In this document: piece after piece, positions 15,398 to 24,648 of the stretch
Layout of the letters: each line of letters opens with the position of its first letter
Position numbering within the stretch: position 1 is the first letter of the stretch
NCBI RefSeq assembly: GCF_020010925.1
Contig: NZ_JAGJBZ010000001.1
Location: 558,001-622,000, forward strand
From: Streptomyces griseiscabiei
GTDB taxonomy: Bacteria; Actinomycetota; Actinomycetes; Streptomycetales; Streptomycetaceae
Length of the DNA stretch: 64,000 nucleotides
Reading direction: 5' to 3'
Translations under genes and position numbers: made by a program
The notes under the pieces: model-generated
What the model was told of the DNA's origin: nothing
Database searches by the model: none
Seen by the model: only the letters and a program-made list of their open reading frames with translations

Positions 15398-18300
15398 CGA
15401 GCACGGTCCAGGCTCCACCTCCCGCGCCGGTAAGACCGGCCACCACGACCGGAGGCCCCCCCGAGGGGCCTCGGTCGCGGCGCTGGCTGCTGGGGTTCTG
15501 GGCCGTGGTGTTCGTGCTGCTGGTCGCGGCGCAGCCGGGGCGGCAGACCTTCGACACCAAGCTCGGGGTCACCACCGATCCCTGGCAGTTCGTCTCCGAC
15601 CTCGGGCAACTGTGGCACGACCGGGGCGGGTTCGGCGGCATCGCGGACCAGTACGTCGGCTACCTGTGGCCGATGCTGCCGTACTACGGGCTGACCGATC
15701 TTCTCGCGCTGCCGGTGTGGCTGGCGGAGCGGCTGTGGCTGTCGCTGATCGTGTCGGTGGCGTTCTGGGGTGCGCTGCGGCTGGCCGAGCGGCTGGGGGT
15801 CGGGAGTTCCGCGTCGCGGCTGCTGGCCGCCGGCGCCTATGCGCTGTGGCCCGTGTTCACCACGGTCGTGGGGTCGACCTCGGCCGCCGCGCTGCCCGGC
15901 GCGTTCCTGCCGTGGGTGCTGCTGCCGCTGACGGACGAGCGGTACAGCGCGCGGGTCGCGGCGCTGCGGTCGGCGCTGGTCATCCCCTTCATGGGCGGGG
16001 TCAACGCGTCCGCCACGCTCGCCTCGCTGCTGCCCGTCGGGCTGTATCTGCTCACCCGGCCGCCGGGACCGCGTATGCGGAGGATGATCACCTGGTGGGT
16101 GCCGGGGGTGATCCTGGCGACCGCGTGGTGGGTGGTGCCGCTGCTGCTGCTCGGCTTCTACGGGGAGAACTTCCTTCCCTACGTGGAGAGTTCGCAGACG
16201 ACGACGGCCACCATGTCGGCCACCGAGGCGCTGCGGGGCGCCGGCAACTGGGTGGGGTATCTGCACTTCGGTGAGGCCTGGCTGCCCGCCGGGTGGTCCG
16301 TCGCCGCCTCCGTGATCGTGGTCCTGTCGTCGGCGCTGGCGGCCGGGCTGGGCCTCGCCGGGCTGGCGCGGCGGGACATGCCCGAGCGCCGGTGGCTGGT
16401 GCTGACCGTGCTGGTGGTCGCGCTGGTCACGCTCGCCGGGTACGGCGGTGCGCTCGGGGCGCCCTTCCACGGGGTGGTCCAGGACTGGCTGAACTCGGGG
16501 CTCGCGCCCTTCCGGAACATCTACAAGTTCCAGACCGGGCTGGCGCTCGCGCTCGTCCTCGGGCTGGCGCATCTGGTCGGGGTGGCCGCGCAGGCGCGTG
16601 GGGCCCGCCGGGTGCGGGGGCGGCGGTTCGCCCCGCTGATCGCGGCCGTGCTGGTACTCCCGGGGCTGATGTGGCCGTACCTCAACGGGGCGGTGCTGCA
16701 ACCCGGTTCGTTCCAGGAGCTGCCCAAGTACTGGCAGTCGACGGCCGACTGGCTGAAGAAGTACTCGCCGGACTCACGGGCGCTGGTGGTGCCCGCCACC
16801 GCGCACGGCATCTACACCTGGGGCACCACCGTCGACCAGCCGCTCGACGTGCTCGCCGAGTCCCGCTGGGCGCAGCGCGACTACGTCCCCTTCGGCACCC
16901 CCGGCAACCGGCGCGCCATGGACGCGGTCGAGCAGGCGCTGCTGACGGGCGCCGAAGTCCCGGGTCTGGCCGACTACTTGAGCCGGGCGGGGCTGTACTA
17001 CGTGGTCGTACGCAACGACCTGGACCCGGACCAGCTCGGCGCGGTGCCGACGACGACCGTGAAGCGGACCCTGGAGCAGTCCGGGTACGAGCGGGTCACC
17101 GGCCTCGGGCCGACGATGACCGGCGGACGGATCGCCGAGGGCACCCCGCTGCAGGTGGAGGGGTTGTACGCGCGGCAGCGGGCCGTGGAGATCTACCGGC
17201 CCGCCGCGGACGTACCGCGTCCCGGGCAGGCGGGGCTGAAGGCGATCGCGGACACGGCCGTCGTCTCCGGCGGGCCCGAGTCGCTGCTGCCGCTGGCCGC
17301 CGACCCGGAGCTGCGGGACCGGGCGACCGTACTGACCGGCGACAACCACCCCGGGCTCGGCACCCCGGCCGTACAGGTGGTCGGTGACGGGCTGCGGCGG
17401 GCGGACACCCGGTTCGGCCTGGTCAACGCCAACACGTCGTACACGTATACGGCGGACGAGCGGAACCCGAGCGGAAGCGTGCAGAACGCCGGTGAGCCGC
17501 CGAAGCAGATCCTGCCGGTGTCGGGGCTGGACCACCAGACGGTGGCCGAACTGCGCGGTGCCAAGTCGGTGACCGCGTCGACCAGCGGCAACTGGCTGTT
17601 CCATCTGCCGCAGTACGACCCGGTGAACGCCTTCGACGGCGACCTGGGCACCGCCTGGGCGGAGGGCGCGGCCGGGTCGGCGGACGGGCAGTGGCTGCGG
17701 ATCGACTTCGAGGAGGCCCGGGACATCCCGGAGACCTTCGAGGTCACCCCGCTGCCGCAGGACGGGGTGCGGTCGGCGCCGACCCGGATCAAGGTGGAGA
17801 CCGAGCGGGGCTCGCGCTCCACGAACCTCCAGGCCGACGGCTCCACCCAGACGGTCAACGCCCGTGCCGGTGAGACGAGTTGGCTGAAGATCACGATCCT
17901 GGACTCGGCGGAACGGCGCACCGGGCTGGTCGGCGCGGGCTTCGCCGAGGTCGACATCCCGGGCGTCAAGGTCACCCGGATGCTGCGGCTGCCGACCGAC
18001 GCGAAGGACGCCGACGCGTCCGCCGAGGTGATCTCGCTGCAGCGGGCCGCCGACCCGACTGGCCTCTCCCCCACGGGCACCGAGCCCGGTCTGCACCGGA
18101 CCTTCGCCACCACCACGGCGGGCACGTACGCGATGAAGGCGACGGCCGTGCCCGTGCCGGGCGACGCGCTGGACAAGCTGCTGTACGAGGTGGCCCCCGA
18201 CCAGCAGACCCGGATGACGGCGACCGCCGACTCCACGGCCGCCCTGGGCTCCGGGCTGTCGCCGCGCAACCTGACGGACGGCGATCTGACCACGGCGTGG

Positions 18301-19854
18301 ATCGCGGGCGACAAGCCCACGATCCATCTGAGCTGGAAGGACAAGTGGCCGGTGGGCTCGCTCGTCCTGGCCCCGGCGGGCGGGCTGTCGACCCGTGCGA
18401 CGCAGGTCGAGATCAGCTCCCCGGACGGCGCGGTCGTCGCCGGTGTCGACGAGAACGGCTGGGTGCGCTTCGACCCGATCACCACCGACCAGCTCGACAT
18501 CACCGTCACCGAGACGGCCCCGATGACCGTCCACAACCCGGTCGCCGACGACGACCTGCAGCTCCCGGTCGGCCTCACCGAGGCGTACATCCCGGCCCTC
18601 GACCAGTTCCGCACCCCGCAGCCCGCCCCGACCCGGGACTTCGAGCTGCCGTGCGGCAAGGGCCCGGCGGTCGAGGTCGACGGGACGCTGTACGAGACGA
18701 GCGCGACGGGGACCGTACGGGACCTGGTGGAGCGGCGGCCGATCGATCTGACGCTCTGCCAGAACGGCGAGACGAGCCAGGGGTTGGAGCTGGACGCGGC
18801 CGACCGGCACACCTTCGAGTCCGAGGACAGCGGCGCCCTGGCCGTCACCACGGTGACGCTCACCCGGGGATCGGTCACCGAACCCGCTGCCTCCGGACGG
18901 GAGTTGGGCATCCGGGACTGGCTCGGCGACCGGCGCGAGGTCACCGTCGGCGACGGCGCGGCCTCCTATCTGACGACGTACGAGAACTTCAACGACGGCT
19001 GGAAGGCCACGCTGGGCGGCCGTGAGCTGACCCCGGTCCGGCTCGACGGCTGGCAGCAGGGCTGGCGGATCCCGGGCGGCGCGGGCGGCACGGTCAAGCT
19101 GTCGTACGAACCGTCCGTGACGTACGAGGCCGGGCTGATCGGTGCGGGAGTGGGCCTCGCGGCCCTGATCGGGCTGGCCCTCTGGCGCCGCCGGGAGCCC
19201 AACCCCGACGCACCGCAGCCGACACCGCCGGGGCCCGGTCTCTGGCTCGGCGTGGTCGCCCTCACCCTCGTCGGCGTCGTCGTCGCGGGCTTCCTCGCCC
19301 TCCTCGTCCCGCTCCTGGCGCTCCTCGCCCTGAAGCGGCACACCCTGCTCGTGCCGATCGCGTTCCTCGCCCTGGCCGGCGCCGGCGTCGCCGCCGCCTT
19401 CGGGGCGGGCGAGCCGGTGGCGTCGGACACGGGCGCGTTCGGGCCGGTGGCCCAGCTCCTCGCCCTGATCGGGTTGTTCGCTGCCCTGGTGAGCGTGGGC
19501 GCGGATGCCGCGCCCGCACCCGAACGGCCGGGCTCCACAAGGGAGTTCGCGGTACCGCCGGGGGCGCACGCACCCACCGAGCCGCTGCCGCAGCGGCGGC
19601 GGATCGGCCGCAGGACGCTGAACGGCGAGCCGGGAAGGTCCGGCGGGGCCCAGGGGAACGCGGGAGGAGGCGACGGGGCCGTGGCCAGTCCGACGATCTC
19701 CGCGCGCGGGCCGGGTTCCCCGCAGGGCGATCCGGACGACCAGGACACCCCGACCCGGCGGATCCCGCTCACCAAGCCGAAGCCGGGGGCGGCACCGCCG
19801 GAGGACGGCGGGGCCGGCGGTACGGGCGGTACGGGGAGGGGGGAACCGGCATGA
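15394..19854 (+). CDS. Giant DUF3367 / AftD-like membrane arabinosyltransferase homologue
   Basis: 1486 residues from the ATG at 15394 (ATGA overlap with the preceding stop). About ten membrane helices in the first 430 residues form a GT-C fold, beginning with WLLGFWAVVFVLLVAAQPG and the luminal loop DTKLGVTTDPWQFVSDLGQLWHDRGGF, where the catalytic acid of GT-C enzymes normally lies. A very long extracytoplasmic part includes two discoidin-like carbohydrate-binding modules (about residues 730-850, NAFDGDLGTAWAEGA; about 940-1060, LTDGDLTTAWIAGD). Three or four more helices follow near 1250-1390, with a Pro/Gly-rich cytoplasmic tail. Mycobacterial AftD branches arabinogalactan using decaprenyl-phosphoarabinose; streptomycetes lack that wall polymer, so the acceptor here is unknown. 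Confidence 0.85.
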   Translation: MTSTVQAPPPAPVRPATTTGGPPEGPRSRRWLLGFWAVVFVLLVAAQPGRQTFDTKLGVTTDPWQFVSDLGQLWHDRGGFGGIADQYVGYLWPMLPYYGLTDLLALPVWLAERLWLSLIVSVAFWGALRLAERLGVGSSASRLLAAGAYALWPVFTTVVGSTSAAALPGAFLPWVLLPLTDERYSARVAALRSALVIPFMGGVNASATLASLLPVGLYLLTRPPGPRMRRMITWWVPGVILATAWWVVPLLLLGFYGENFLPYVESSQTTTATMSATEALRGAGNWVGYLHFGEAWLPAGWSVAASVIVVLSSALAAGLGLAGLARRDMPERRWLVLTVLVVALVTLAGYGGALGAPFHGVVQDWLNSGLAPFRNIYKFQTGLALALVLGLAHLVGVAAQARGARRVRGRRFAPLIAAVLVLPGLMWPYLNGAVLQPGSFQELPKYWQSTADWLKKYSPDSRALVVPATAHGIYTWGTTVDQPLDVLAESRWAQRDYVPFGTPGNRRAMDAVEQALLTGAEVPGLADYLSRAGLYYVVVRNDLDPDQLGAVPTTTVKRTLEQSGYERVTGLGPTMTGGRIAEGTPLQVEGLYARQRAVEIYRPAADVPRPGQAGLKAIADTAVVSGGPESLLPLAADPELRDRATVLTGDNHPGLGTPAVQVVGDGLRRADTRFGLVNANTSYTYTADERNPSGSVQNAGEPPKQILPVSGLDHQTVAELRGAKSVTASTSGNWLFHLPQYDPVNAFDGDLGTAWAEGAAGSADGQWLRIDFEEARDIPETFEVTPLPQDGVRSAPTRIKVETERGSRSTNLQADGSTQTVNARAGETSWLKITILDSAERRTGLVGAGFAEVDIPGVKVTRMLRLPTDAKDADASAEVISLQRAADPTGLSPTGTEPGLHRTFATTTAGTYAMKATAVPVPGDALDKLLYEVAPDQQTRMTATADSTAALGSGLSPRNLTDGDLTTAWIAGDKPTIHLSWKDKWPVGSLVLAPAGGLSTRATQVEISSPDGAVVAGVDENGWVRFDPITTDQLDITVTETAPMTVHNPVADDDLQLPVGLTEAYIPALDQFRTPQPAPTRDFELPCGKGPAVEVDGTLYETSATGTVRDLVERRPIDLTLCQNGETSQGLELDAADRHTFESEDSGALAVTTVTLTRGSVTEPAASGRELGIRDWLGDRREVTVGDGAASYLTTYENFNDGWKATLGGRELTPVRLDGWQQGWRIPGGAGGTVKLSYEPSVTYEAGLIGAGVGLAALIGLALWRRREPNPDAPQPTPPGPGLWLGVVALTLVGVVVAGFLALLVPLLALLALKRHTLLVPIAFLALAGAGVAAAFGAGEPVASDTGAFGPVAQLLALIGLFAALVSVGADAAPAPERPGSTREFAVPPGAHAPTEPLPQRRRIGRRTLNGEPGRSGGAQGNAGGGDGAVASPTISARGPGSPQGDPDDQDTPTRRIPLTKPKPGAAPPEDGGAGGTGGTGRGEPA

Positions 19855-21296
19855 CGACGCTGGACCACCCCGCGCGGGACGACGCGGCCCCCGGGCCCGT
19901 CCGGATCCCCTTCCCGGTGGTCGACGAGGTGTCCCGGCACTGTCTCCAGGAGGAGGAGCCCGAGACCGTCCACATCGAGGTCCACCTCCCCGGGCGCCTC
20001 GACCCCGACCGTCTGCGGACCGCGTTCACCGCCGCGCTCCGGCGCCACCCCCGCATCCTCATGCGGGAGGCGCCGGGCCGGTGGTACCGCCGCCGCTACG
20101 AGTGGGAGCTGACGGAGGAACCCGAGGTCGAGGTGGTGGCCTTCCTCCCGGCGGGCCCGCACGCCCTGCGGGACGCCCGCACCAGAGCCCTGATCGAGGC
20201 ACCCCCGCTGACCCTGTCTCCCCCGATCCGCCTGGAGGTGGTGGAGGGGGCGGGCCCGGCGGTGGGCAGCGAGGCGAGCGACGACGTGGGCCACGTGGTC
20301 AGGCGCCCGGGGCCGGGTGCGCCCGCAGGGACCTTCCGCGACCCGACGGTACGAGGTGCCGCCACGCCCACCGGAACAGGCACCGGCACCGTCCTCTTCC
20401 TCACCATCAACCACACCGCGCTGGACGGCCCCGCCTGCCTCCGTATCCTCGCCACCGCGGCGGAGCTGTACGGCGGCGAGGACAACGCCCCCACCGCCCC
20501 GCCCGTCCGCCCCGCCCGCACCCAGGACGAACCGGCCCCGGCCGGGACGGACACCCCCTCCACCTGGTCCCGCCCCGCCCGCGTGGCCCGGGGCGCCCCC
20601 GAACCCTCCCCCGGCAACGGCCTCCTCGTCACCGAGCTCCCCGTCCCCCGCCGCCCCAAATCCGCCCCCTACACCGTGAACGACCAGCTCATGGTCACCA
20701 CGGCCCTGATGCTCGCCCACTGGAACCGGGAACACGGCGCCCACCCCCGCCCGCTGCGCATCACGATGCCCGTGGACGACCGCCCGAGGGACACGGACAT
20801 GCCGATCGGCAACGGCACCCGCCTGGTCGAAGTCCCCTTCGCACCGGCGGAGTTGCACCAGGCCCACACCCCCCTCGCCACCCTGCTGCGGCGCACGGCG
20901 GACCGCACCCGCGCCCTGAAGTCCGCCCCGCGCCCCCAACTGGGCCACGGCGCCTCCCTGCTGACCGCCCCGGTGGTCCCCGTGTCCTGGCGGGCCGCCC
21001 TCACCCGGGGCCTGCGCCGGGCCGCCGCCCCCTGGACCTCGACCACCCTCCTCAGCAACATCGGCCGTATCCCCTACGCCCTGGACTTCGGCGAGGAGGC
21101 CGGACGCGCGCACGCCGTCTGGTTCTCGGCCCCCGCCCGCATGCCCCGCGGCCTCACCGTCACGACCGCCTCCACGGCGGGCCGCCTCCATGTGGCCCTG
21201 CGCTGGTCCCGCGCCCTGCTCAGCCATGGCGACGGCGCCCATCTCCGCGACCTCTTCGAGCACTATCTGCACGCGACGGAAGAGGACATCGAGTGA
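19851..21296 (+). CDS. Condensation-domain-like acyltransferase, standalone
   Basis: 481 residues (ATGA overlap with the preceding gene). The sequence is organised like a chloramphenicol-acetyltransferase/condensation fold: RIPFPVVDEVSRHC, a first strand pair, then FLTINHTALDGPACLRIL near residue 188, which is the HHxxxDG motif with the first His replaced by Asn (N-H-T-A-L-D-G). DRPRDTDMPIGNGTRLVEVPF matches the latch region. There is no carrier or adenylation domain. Relatives include wax-ester synthases and Pap-type acyltransferases that esterify trehalose or phthiocerol lipids, so O-acylation of a glycan or lipid is the likeliest role. That the motif retains its second His supports activity. 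Confidence 0.78.
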   Translation: MTTLDHPARDDAAPGPVRIPFPVVDEVSRHCLQEEEPETVHIEVHLPGRLDPDRLRTAFTAALRRHPRILMREAPGRWYRRRYEWELTEEPEVEVVAFLPAGPHALRDARTRALIEAPPLTLSPPIRLEVVEGAGPAVGSEASDDVGHVVRRPGPGAPAGTFRDPTVRGAATPTGTGTGTVLFLTINHTALDGPACLRILATAAELYGGEDNAPTAPPVRPARTQDEPAPAGTDTPSTWSRPARVARGAPEPSPGNGLLVTELPVPRRPKSAPYTVNDQLMVTTALMLAHWNREHGAHPRPLRITMPVDDRPRDTDMPIGNGTRLVEVPFAPAELHQAHTPLATLLRRTADRTRALKSAPRPQLGHGASLLTAPVVPVSWRAALTRGLRRAAAPWTSTTLLSNIGRIPYALDFGEEAGRAHAVWFSAPARMPRGLTVTTASTAGRLHVALRWSRALLSHGDGAHLRDLFEHYLHATEEDIE

Positions 21297-22063
21297 CTCC
21301 GACGCCGACCACCGCACCCACCGGCACCCCGGCGAACGGGCCGCGCGACGGGCTTCGGGACTTCTACGAGGACCCCTCCGTCCCCGTCGCCTCCGGCACC
21401 CCCCGCAGCCTCGCCCAGGCCCGCATGCTGGCGGCGGCCCTCGGCCCGGCGACCGGCGGCGACGGCCCCCGCACGATCCTCGACATCGGCTGCGGCGACG
21501 GCACGGCCGCCGCCACCGCCGCGCCCCTCCTCCCCGGCCACCGCATCATCGGCGTCGACTGGTCCCAGGACGCCCTGCGCCGCGCCCGCACCCGCGTGCC
21601 GTACGCGATCCGGGGCGAACTGGCGGACGGCGGGCTGCCGTTGCGGTCGGAGTCCGCGGACGCGGTGCTGTTCAGCGAGGTCATCGAGCATCTGGTGGAC
21701 CCGGACTCCGCGCTCGACGAGATCCGTCGCGTCCTGCGCCCCGGCGGCCATCTGATGCTGTCGACGCCCAACCTGGCCGCCTGGTACAACCGCGCCCTGC
21801 TCCTCGCGGGCGTCCAGCCGGTGTTCTCGGAGGTGAGTCTGCGGGGCATCCACGGCCGCCCGGGGAAGGAGGTCGTGGGCCATCTGCGGCTCTACACCGC
21901 CCGCGCGCTGCGGGAGTTCGTGGCCGCGTCCGGCTTCGAGGTCGTACGGCTGCGCGGGGCGCCCTTCCACGGCGTACCGCGCCCCCTGCGTCCGCTGGAC
22001 CGGCTGGCCTGTGCGGCTCCCTCGGCCGCGTCGATCCTGCTGCTGCACGCGCGGAGGACGTAG
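21293..22063 (+). CDS. Class I SAM-dependent methyltransferase
   Basis: 256 residues from a GTG overlapping the previous stop (GTGA). The SAM-binding motif is TILDIGCGDGTAAATAAPLLPGHRIIGVDWS (about residues 61-92), followed by ADAVLFSEVIEHLVDPDSALDEIRRVLRPGGHLMLSTPN. Together with two other methyltransferases in the cluster, it may decorate a glycan or polyprenyl-linked precursor. The Trm112-like protein encoded two genes downstream could be its activating partner, as Trm112 is for several methyltransferases elsewhere; this is inferred from proximity alone. Confidence 0.85.
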   Translation: MTPTPTTAPTGTPANGPRDGLRDFYEDPSVPVASGTPRSLAQARMLAAALGPATGGDGPRTILDIGCGDGTAAATAAPLLPGHRIIGVDWSQDALRRARTRVPYAIRGELADGGLPLRSESADAVLFSEVIEHLVDPDSALDEIRRVLRPGGHLMLSTPNLAAWYNRALLLAGVQPVFSEVSLRGIHGRPGKEVVGHLRLYTARALREFVAASGFEVVRLRGAPFHGVPRPLRPLDRLACAAPSAASILLLHARRT

Positions 22064-22066
22064 CCG

Positions 22067-22996
22067 ATGTGGTGGGGAGTGGCCGCGGCACTGCTGGCGA
22101 ACGCGCTGTACAGCACCGGGTTCGTCCTGGAGAAACGGGCCCTCACCGCGATGCCGCAGGTGTCGGTCCGCGAGCCGTTGAAGCTGCTGCGGCAGGTCGT
22201 CGGCAGCCCGCTGTGGATCGCGGGCTCGCTGTCGCTGGCCGCCGGGTTCGCCGCCCAGCTGGCGGTGTACCGGACGCTGCCGATCGCCGCCGCCCAGGGC
22301 ATCTTCGTCTCCGGGCTGGTCCTGCTCGTCCTGCTGTCCGCGCGGCTGCTCGGCGAGGAGACCACCGGCCGGGAGCGGTACGCGCTCGGGGCCATCCTCG
22401 CCGCGCTGCTGATGGTGGTGCTGTCGCTGGACGAGAACACCGACACGGTCAGCGGCGGGGCGCCGTACGCGCTGGTCCTGACGATCTGCCTGCCCGCGCT
22501 GGCGGCCGGGGTCGGGCTGTACCGGTCCGCCGAGCGGCGCGCCCGGCACCGGCACCGGCTGCCGACCACCGGGGTGGAGTACGGCGTGGCCGTGGGCCTG
22601 CTGTACGGCGTCAGCTCGCTCGCGATCAAGGGGGTGTCGAGCTATCTGACCACCAGTGGTTTCGGGGACGCGGTGGTCGGGCTGCTGCGCTCCCCGTACC
22701 CGTATCTCCTGCTGTTCACCGGCGCGTTCGGTCTGGTGATGTCGCAGGCGGCGCTGCAGCGCTGCCGGGCCTCACTGATCGTGCCGGTCTGTACGACGGT
22801 GACCTCCCTGTTCACGGCGGTACTCGGCACGCTGTCGTTCGGCGAGTCACTGCCCGACGATCCGCTGCGGCTGACGCTGCGGCTGTCGGGCACGGTGCTC
22901 GCGGTCGCCGTGCTGCTGAGCATGCCCAAGCACGACAGTCCCGCGCCGCCGGCCCCTCAATCTCCGTCCACGGCCAAGGAGTTGACTCCTCCATGA
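22067..22996 (+). CDS. DMT/EamA-like membrane transporter
   Basis: 309 residues, nine or ten hydrophobic helices beginning directly at the N-terminus (WWGVAAALLANALYSTGFVLEKRAL). Two homologous halves are recognisable: GIFVSGLVLLVLLSARLLGEE and CTTVTSLFTAVLGTLSFGESLPDD are the paired motifs of drug/metabolite superfamily members. It is placed between glycan-modifying enzymes, so flipping or export of a lipid- or nucleotide-linked intermediate is plausible; NIPA-type magnesium transport is another possibility. The gap to the preceding gene is only 3 bp and the stop overlaps the next start. Confidence 0.8.
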   Translation: MWWGVAAALLANALYSTGFVLEKRALTAMPQVSVREPLKLLRQVVGSPLWIAGSLSLAAGFAAQLAVYRTLPIAAAQGIFVSGLVLLVLLSARLLGEETTGRERYALGAILAALLMVVLSLDENTDTVSGGAPYALVLTICLPALAAGVGLYRSAERRARHRHRLPTTGVEYGVAVGLLYGVSSLAIKGVSSYLTTSGFGDAVVGLLRSPYPYLLLFTGAFGLVMSQAALQRCRASLIVPVCTTVTSLFTAVLGTLSFGESLPDDPLRLTLRLSGTVLAVAVLLSMPKHDSPAPPAPQSPSTAKELTPP

Positions 22997-23247
22997 ACCC
23001 CGATGACCCGTTGCTCCAGATCCTGGCGTGCCCGCTGGACAAGGGCCCGCTGCACCTGGTGGTGCATGAGGAGGAGCGCCCCGACACCACTGCCGACGCA
23101 ACGGCCCCCGCGCCGGAGTCGCTCTACAACCCCCGGCTGCACCGCCGTTACCCGATCGTCGACGGCATCCCGCAGCTGCTGCCGTCGTCGGGCGAGCAGG
23201 TGACGGAGGACGAACACGAGGCACTGCTCCGGAGGTTGGGCTCATGA
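22993..23247 (+). CDS. Trm112-like small protein
   Basis: 84 residues (ATGA overlap with the transporter). DPLLQILACPLDKGPL at the start and LYNPRLHRRYPIVDGIPQLLP near the end are the Trm112/YcaR hallmarks. The zinc-type CPxC pair is reduced to C-P-L-D, and an acidic/Pro-rich insert (about residues 24-44) replaces the usual short loop, so zinc binding is doubtful. Trm112 proteins serve as stabilising partners of SAM methyltransferases; three candidates lie in this operon. It overlaps the FkbM gene by 4 bp. Confidence 0.85.
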   Translation: MNPDDPLLQILACPLDKGPLHLVVHEEERPDTTADATAPAPESLYNPRLHRRYPIVDGIPQLLPSSGEQVTEDEHEALLRRLGS

Positions 23248-24083
23248 CCACACTCGCCGCCCGGCTCGCGCCGCTCCTGCCGGACCGGCTGGTCGCCGCG
23301 ACCGCCCGGTTCGTCTACCCGCGCTTCGAACCCGAGCTGACCCGCCTCGACGAGCTGTGCCCGCCGGGGTGCGGTACGGCCGTGGACGTCGGCGGCTGGT
23401 ACGGCCCCTGGACCCGGCGGCTGGCGAGACGGGCCGGGCGGGTGGTGACCGTGGAGCCGGTGCCCCGGCTGGCCCGGCTGCTCGCCTCCTCGGCCCCCGC
23501 CAACGTCCGGGTCGTCCAGGCCGCCGCCTCCGACCGGCCGGGCACGGCCCGCCTCTGGCTGCCGCCGGGCGACGACGGCGGACGGGGGCTGTCCTCCCTG
23601 GTCCGCCGCGACGTCCACGGCCGGGCGCTGGACGTCGACTGTGTCACCCTCGACGGCCTGGGCCTGACCGACGTCGGGTTCGTCAAGATCGACGTGGACG
23701 GCAACGAGCTGGCCGTGCTGCGGGGTGCGGCCGGCGTCCTGGCCCGAGACCGCCCGGCCCTCTTCGTCGAACTGGAGGCCCGTATCCAGCCGATCACCCC
23801 GGTCGTCGACCACCTGGCCGGCCTCGGCTACGCCGGCTGGGTCCTGCCCTCCGCGACCTGGCTGCCCCTCGTCCCGGCCGCCCTGGAGGCCCACCAGGCG
23901 CGTACGGCTCATCTGGCCTCCCAGGGGCTGCTGCGGCGCGTCCTGCCGTTCGGCGGGGCCCGGTACGTCAACTCGGTGCTGTTCCTGCCGGACGGGCGCC
24001 GCCCGGGTGAGCCGGCCCCCGCCTCCGGCGCCGTACGCGACGATGGACCGCATGTCCTCCGCGAAACGCCCGGGTCCCGATAG
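23244..24083 (+). CDS. FkbM family SAM-dependent methyltransferase
   Basis: 279 residues (ATGA overlap with the Trm112-like gene). The SAM motif AVDVGGWYGPWTRRLARRAGRVVTVEPVPRL (residues about 47-75) and the FkbM signature VGFVKIDVDGNELAVLRGAAGVLARDRPALFVELE (about 142-175) are both clear. FkbM enzymes O-methylate sugars or polyketides. Here the likely acceptor is a component of the surface glycan made by this cluster. The last 40 bases overlap the start of the following hypothetical gene. Confidence 0.9.
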   Translation: MTTLAARLAPLLPDRLVAATARFVYPRFEPELTRLDELCPPGCGTAVDVGGWYGPWTRRLARRAGRVVTVEPVPRLARLLASSAPANVRVVQAAASDRPGTARLWLPPGDDGGRGLSSLVRRDVHGRALDVDCVTLDGLGLTDVGFVKIDVDGNELAVLRGAAGVLARDRPALFVELEARIQPITPVVDHLAGLGYAGWVLPSATWLPLVPAALEAHQARTAHLASQGLLRRVLPFGGARYVNSVLFLPDGRRPGEPAPASGAVRDDGPHVLRETPGSR

Positions 24084-24648
24084 GCCCTCCGGTCCCTTCA
24101 CCCCGCTCGACTTCCAGCTCGTCCTGCTGCGCCGGATGGCCGACCACAATCCGGAGCTGGTCGAGGACGCCCGGCGTGAGCTGGGCGTCTCGATCGCGCA
24201 GATGCGGGAGGCGAACCGGCGGTGGCAGGCGATGGTGCGCTCGCCCCGGGGCCGGGGGTCGGCCTCCCGGTACCGGTCGGTCCTCGGGGCGCCGGAGTCG
24301 GTCACCACGCGGAGGATCGGCGACCTGGAGTGCGCGGCATGGCTGTGGCCGGTCCCGCTCTGGGCCGACCTCCGCTTCGAGGTGCTGCTCGCGCCGAACG
24401 GGGCCGTGTGGAACGAGTGGCTGGTGCGGACGCCGGGGGCGGCCGGTCCCGAGTTGCGTGCGCTGGAGGATCTGGTGCCGTGGTCCTGCACGGTGGACGA
24501 GGTGGCGCGGGCGTTCGCGCCGGCGCGGCCCTTGGAGGGGTCGGCGCCGACGCGGTGGGGGTTGCGGTTCGCCGCGGCGGACGGGGCGGGGGTGGTGCGG
24601 GAGTGTGTCGCCGAGTTCACGTGGGGGTTGTTGCAGAGGGTCGCCTAG
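24043..24648 (+). CDS. Hypothetical protein at the end of the glycan cluster
   Basis: About 201 residues, starting at ATG 24043 or 24052 inside the 3' end of the FkbM gene; neither has a clear ribosome site. No transmembrane segment or signal peptide is visible. An N-terminal helical region (FTPLDFQLVLLRRMADHNPELVEDARRELGVSIAQMREANRRWQAMVR) is followed by a more strand-rich part (ECAAWLWPVPLWADLRFEVLLAPNGAVWNEWLVRTPG). I do not recognise a family. Third-position G/C is high throughout, so the frame is probably real. Confidence 0.65.
   Translation: MDRMSSAKRPGPDRPSGPFTPLDFQLVLLRRMADHNPELVEDARRELGVSIAQMREANRRWQAMVRSPRGRGSASRYRSVLGAPESVTTRRIGDLECAAWLWPVPLWADLRFEVLLAPNGAVWNEWLVRTPGAAGPELRALEDLVPWSCTVDEVARAFAPARPLEGSAPTRWGLRFAAADGAGVVRECVAEFTWGLLQRVA

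Noticed and set aside
16774..19569. A 931-codon open frame on the minus strand opposite the AftD-like gene
   Set aside because: High GC keeps the opposite frame open; it has no start context, no recognisable domain, and the plus-strand protein has clear membrane helices and carbohydrate-binding modules.
18966..21317. A 783-codon minus-strand frame across the AftD-like and condensation-like genes
   Set aside because: It spans two well-supported genes on the other strand; its Gly/Ala/Arg-rich translation is typical of shadow frames.
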